Assembly (NCBI GenBank): GCA_021847125.1
Contig: JAJZUK010000137.1
Span: forward strand, 1 to 5,001
Reading direction: 5' to 3'
DNA from: Pseudomonadota bacterium
Lineage (GTDB): Bacteria; Pseudomonadota; Gammaproteobacteria; Burkholderiales; SG8-39
Length of the DNA: 5,001 bases
In this document: in pieces, positions 4,573 to 5,001 of the stretch
Numbering within the stretch: the first letter of the stretch is position 1
Layout: each line of letters opens with the position of its first letter
The notes under the pieces: generated by a model
What the model was told of the DNA's origin: nothing
The model's input: only the letters and a program-made list of their open reading frames with translations
Databases searched by the model: none
Position numbers and translations under genes: made by a program

Positions 4573-5001
4573 TCAGGCGGGAAGCAACATAACGACGACG
4601 CCGGCGCCGGCTGCGGCGGCGAGCATGGGCGGCGCGCAGCGGCGGGCGAGTACGGCGCCGCCGACCGCGAACACCAGTCCGAGCTTGAATGCGATATTGG
4701 AAACCAGCGCGAGCACGATGGCGCTCACCGCCTGCAGCGGCTGCAAAGTGCCCAGGTCGTACAGACGCAGGGTGGACAGGGTGATCGCGTCCACGTCGGT
4801 GAGCCCGGACACCAGCGCCACCGCGTACAGTCCGCGGCTGCCGGCAACGTCGGACAGCCAGGCGGAACAAAGCAGCACCAGGGCGAACAGCAGCCCGAAC
4901 CCCAGCGCGGCGCGGATTTCCGTCGGATTGCGTATCTCCGGGACCTCCAGCACGGGTTGCCGGCTCAGTTTGTGCCACCAGTAGAGCGTGCCGACTGCAC
5001 C
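4573..5001 (-). CDS. MgtC/SapB-type membrane protein, DUF4010-like C-terminal part (N-terminus beyond the window)
   Basis: The frame is open from base 5001 to TGA at 4575-4573, giving the last 142 residues of a longer protein. It is strongly hydrophobic, with about four membrane segments in the visible part at roughly 31-50, 57-76, 91-118 and 124-142. The conserved blocks NPTEIRAAL (25-33) and GLYAVALVSGLTDVDAITLS (57-76) are typical of DUF4010, a domain usually found C-terminal to an MgtC domain in inner-membrane proteins of unclear function, sometimes linked to magnesium or acid stress by name only. The acidic pair in TDVDA within a membrane segment is characteristic. A GTG at 4953 could be read as a start, but the preceding 16 codons are open and resemble the linker of such proteins, so the gene most likely begins outside the window. 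It converges on the aldo/keto reductase across the hairpin region. Confidence 0.88.
   Translation of the reverse strand, partial: GAVGTLYWWHKLSRQPVLEVPEIRNPTEIRAALGFGLLFALVLLCSAWLSDVAGSRGLYAVALVSGLTDVDAITLSTLRLYDLGTLQPLQAVSAIVLALVSNIAFKLGLVFAVGGAVLARRCAPPMLAAAAGAGVVVMLLPA

Noticed and set aside
4353..4592. Small open frames in the convergent spacer (also 4120-4515 on the minus strand)
   Set aside because: They run through perfect hairpins, have no recognisable domain and no convincing ribosome site.
4951..4953. GTG start for the DUF4010-like protein
   Set aside because: The frame stays open upstream to the window edge and the visible part is only the C-terminal portion of the family, so this Val is more likely internal.

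Overview
The window is GC-rich DNA, most likely from a betaproteobacterium. That placement is inferred from the prfB-lysS gene order, the sequence character of the release factor 2 N-terminus and the codon use; no 16S or other marker is present. It holds five genes in three blocks, two of them cut by the window edges, plus an unusual hairpin-rich intergenic region.

Block 1 (1-2482, minus strand) is a translation operon: prfB (release factor 2) followed 63 bp later by lysS (lysyl-tRNA synthetase, C-terminus cut by the left edge). prfB carries the classic autoregulatory +1 programmed frameshift: an in-frame TGA after codon 27, within CTT TGA C, preceded by a Shine-Dalgarno-like CGGAGG. The real protein joins two reading frames (367 aa). 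A candidate internal promoter for lysS overlaps the prfB stop codon.

Block 2 (2559-4265, plus strand) is divergent from prfB across a 76-bp spacer. The spacer contains a 12-bp palindrome overlapping -10-like hexamers on both strands, and a GC-rich hairpin just before a strong ribosome binding site. The first gene encodes a 252-aa alpha/beta hydrolase whose nucleophile-elbow residue is Cys (GHCMG) rather than the usual Ser. The second, 39 bp downstream, encodes an aldo/keto reductase with an intact Asp-Tyr-Lys-His tetrad and a twin-arginine-type signal peptide. The two are probably cotranscribed; their substrates cannot be read from the sequence.

Block 3 (4573-5001, minus strand) is the C-terminal part of a MgtC/SapB-type, DUF4010-like integral membrane protein that runs off the right edge.

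The 307-bp convergent spacer between blocks 2 and 3 (4266-4572) is the most unusual part. It has two perfect long hairpins (21-bp and 22-bp stems), a 9-bp hairpin one base further on, and several shorter palindromes. The two long hairpins share a 21-nt apex (19/21 identical once one is reverse-complemented), while their outer stems are unrelated in sequence yet perfectly paired. None is followed by a T-tract, so they do not look like ordinary intrinsic terminators. The stretch at 4349-4437 is about 40% GC, well below its surroundings. This could be a small palindromic repeat element, a non-autonomous mobile element or a structured RNA; the window alone cannot decide.
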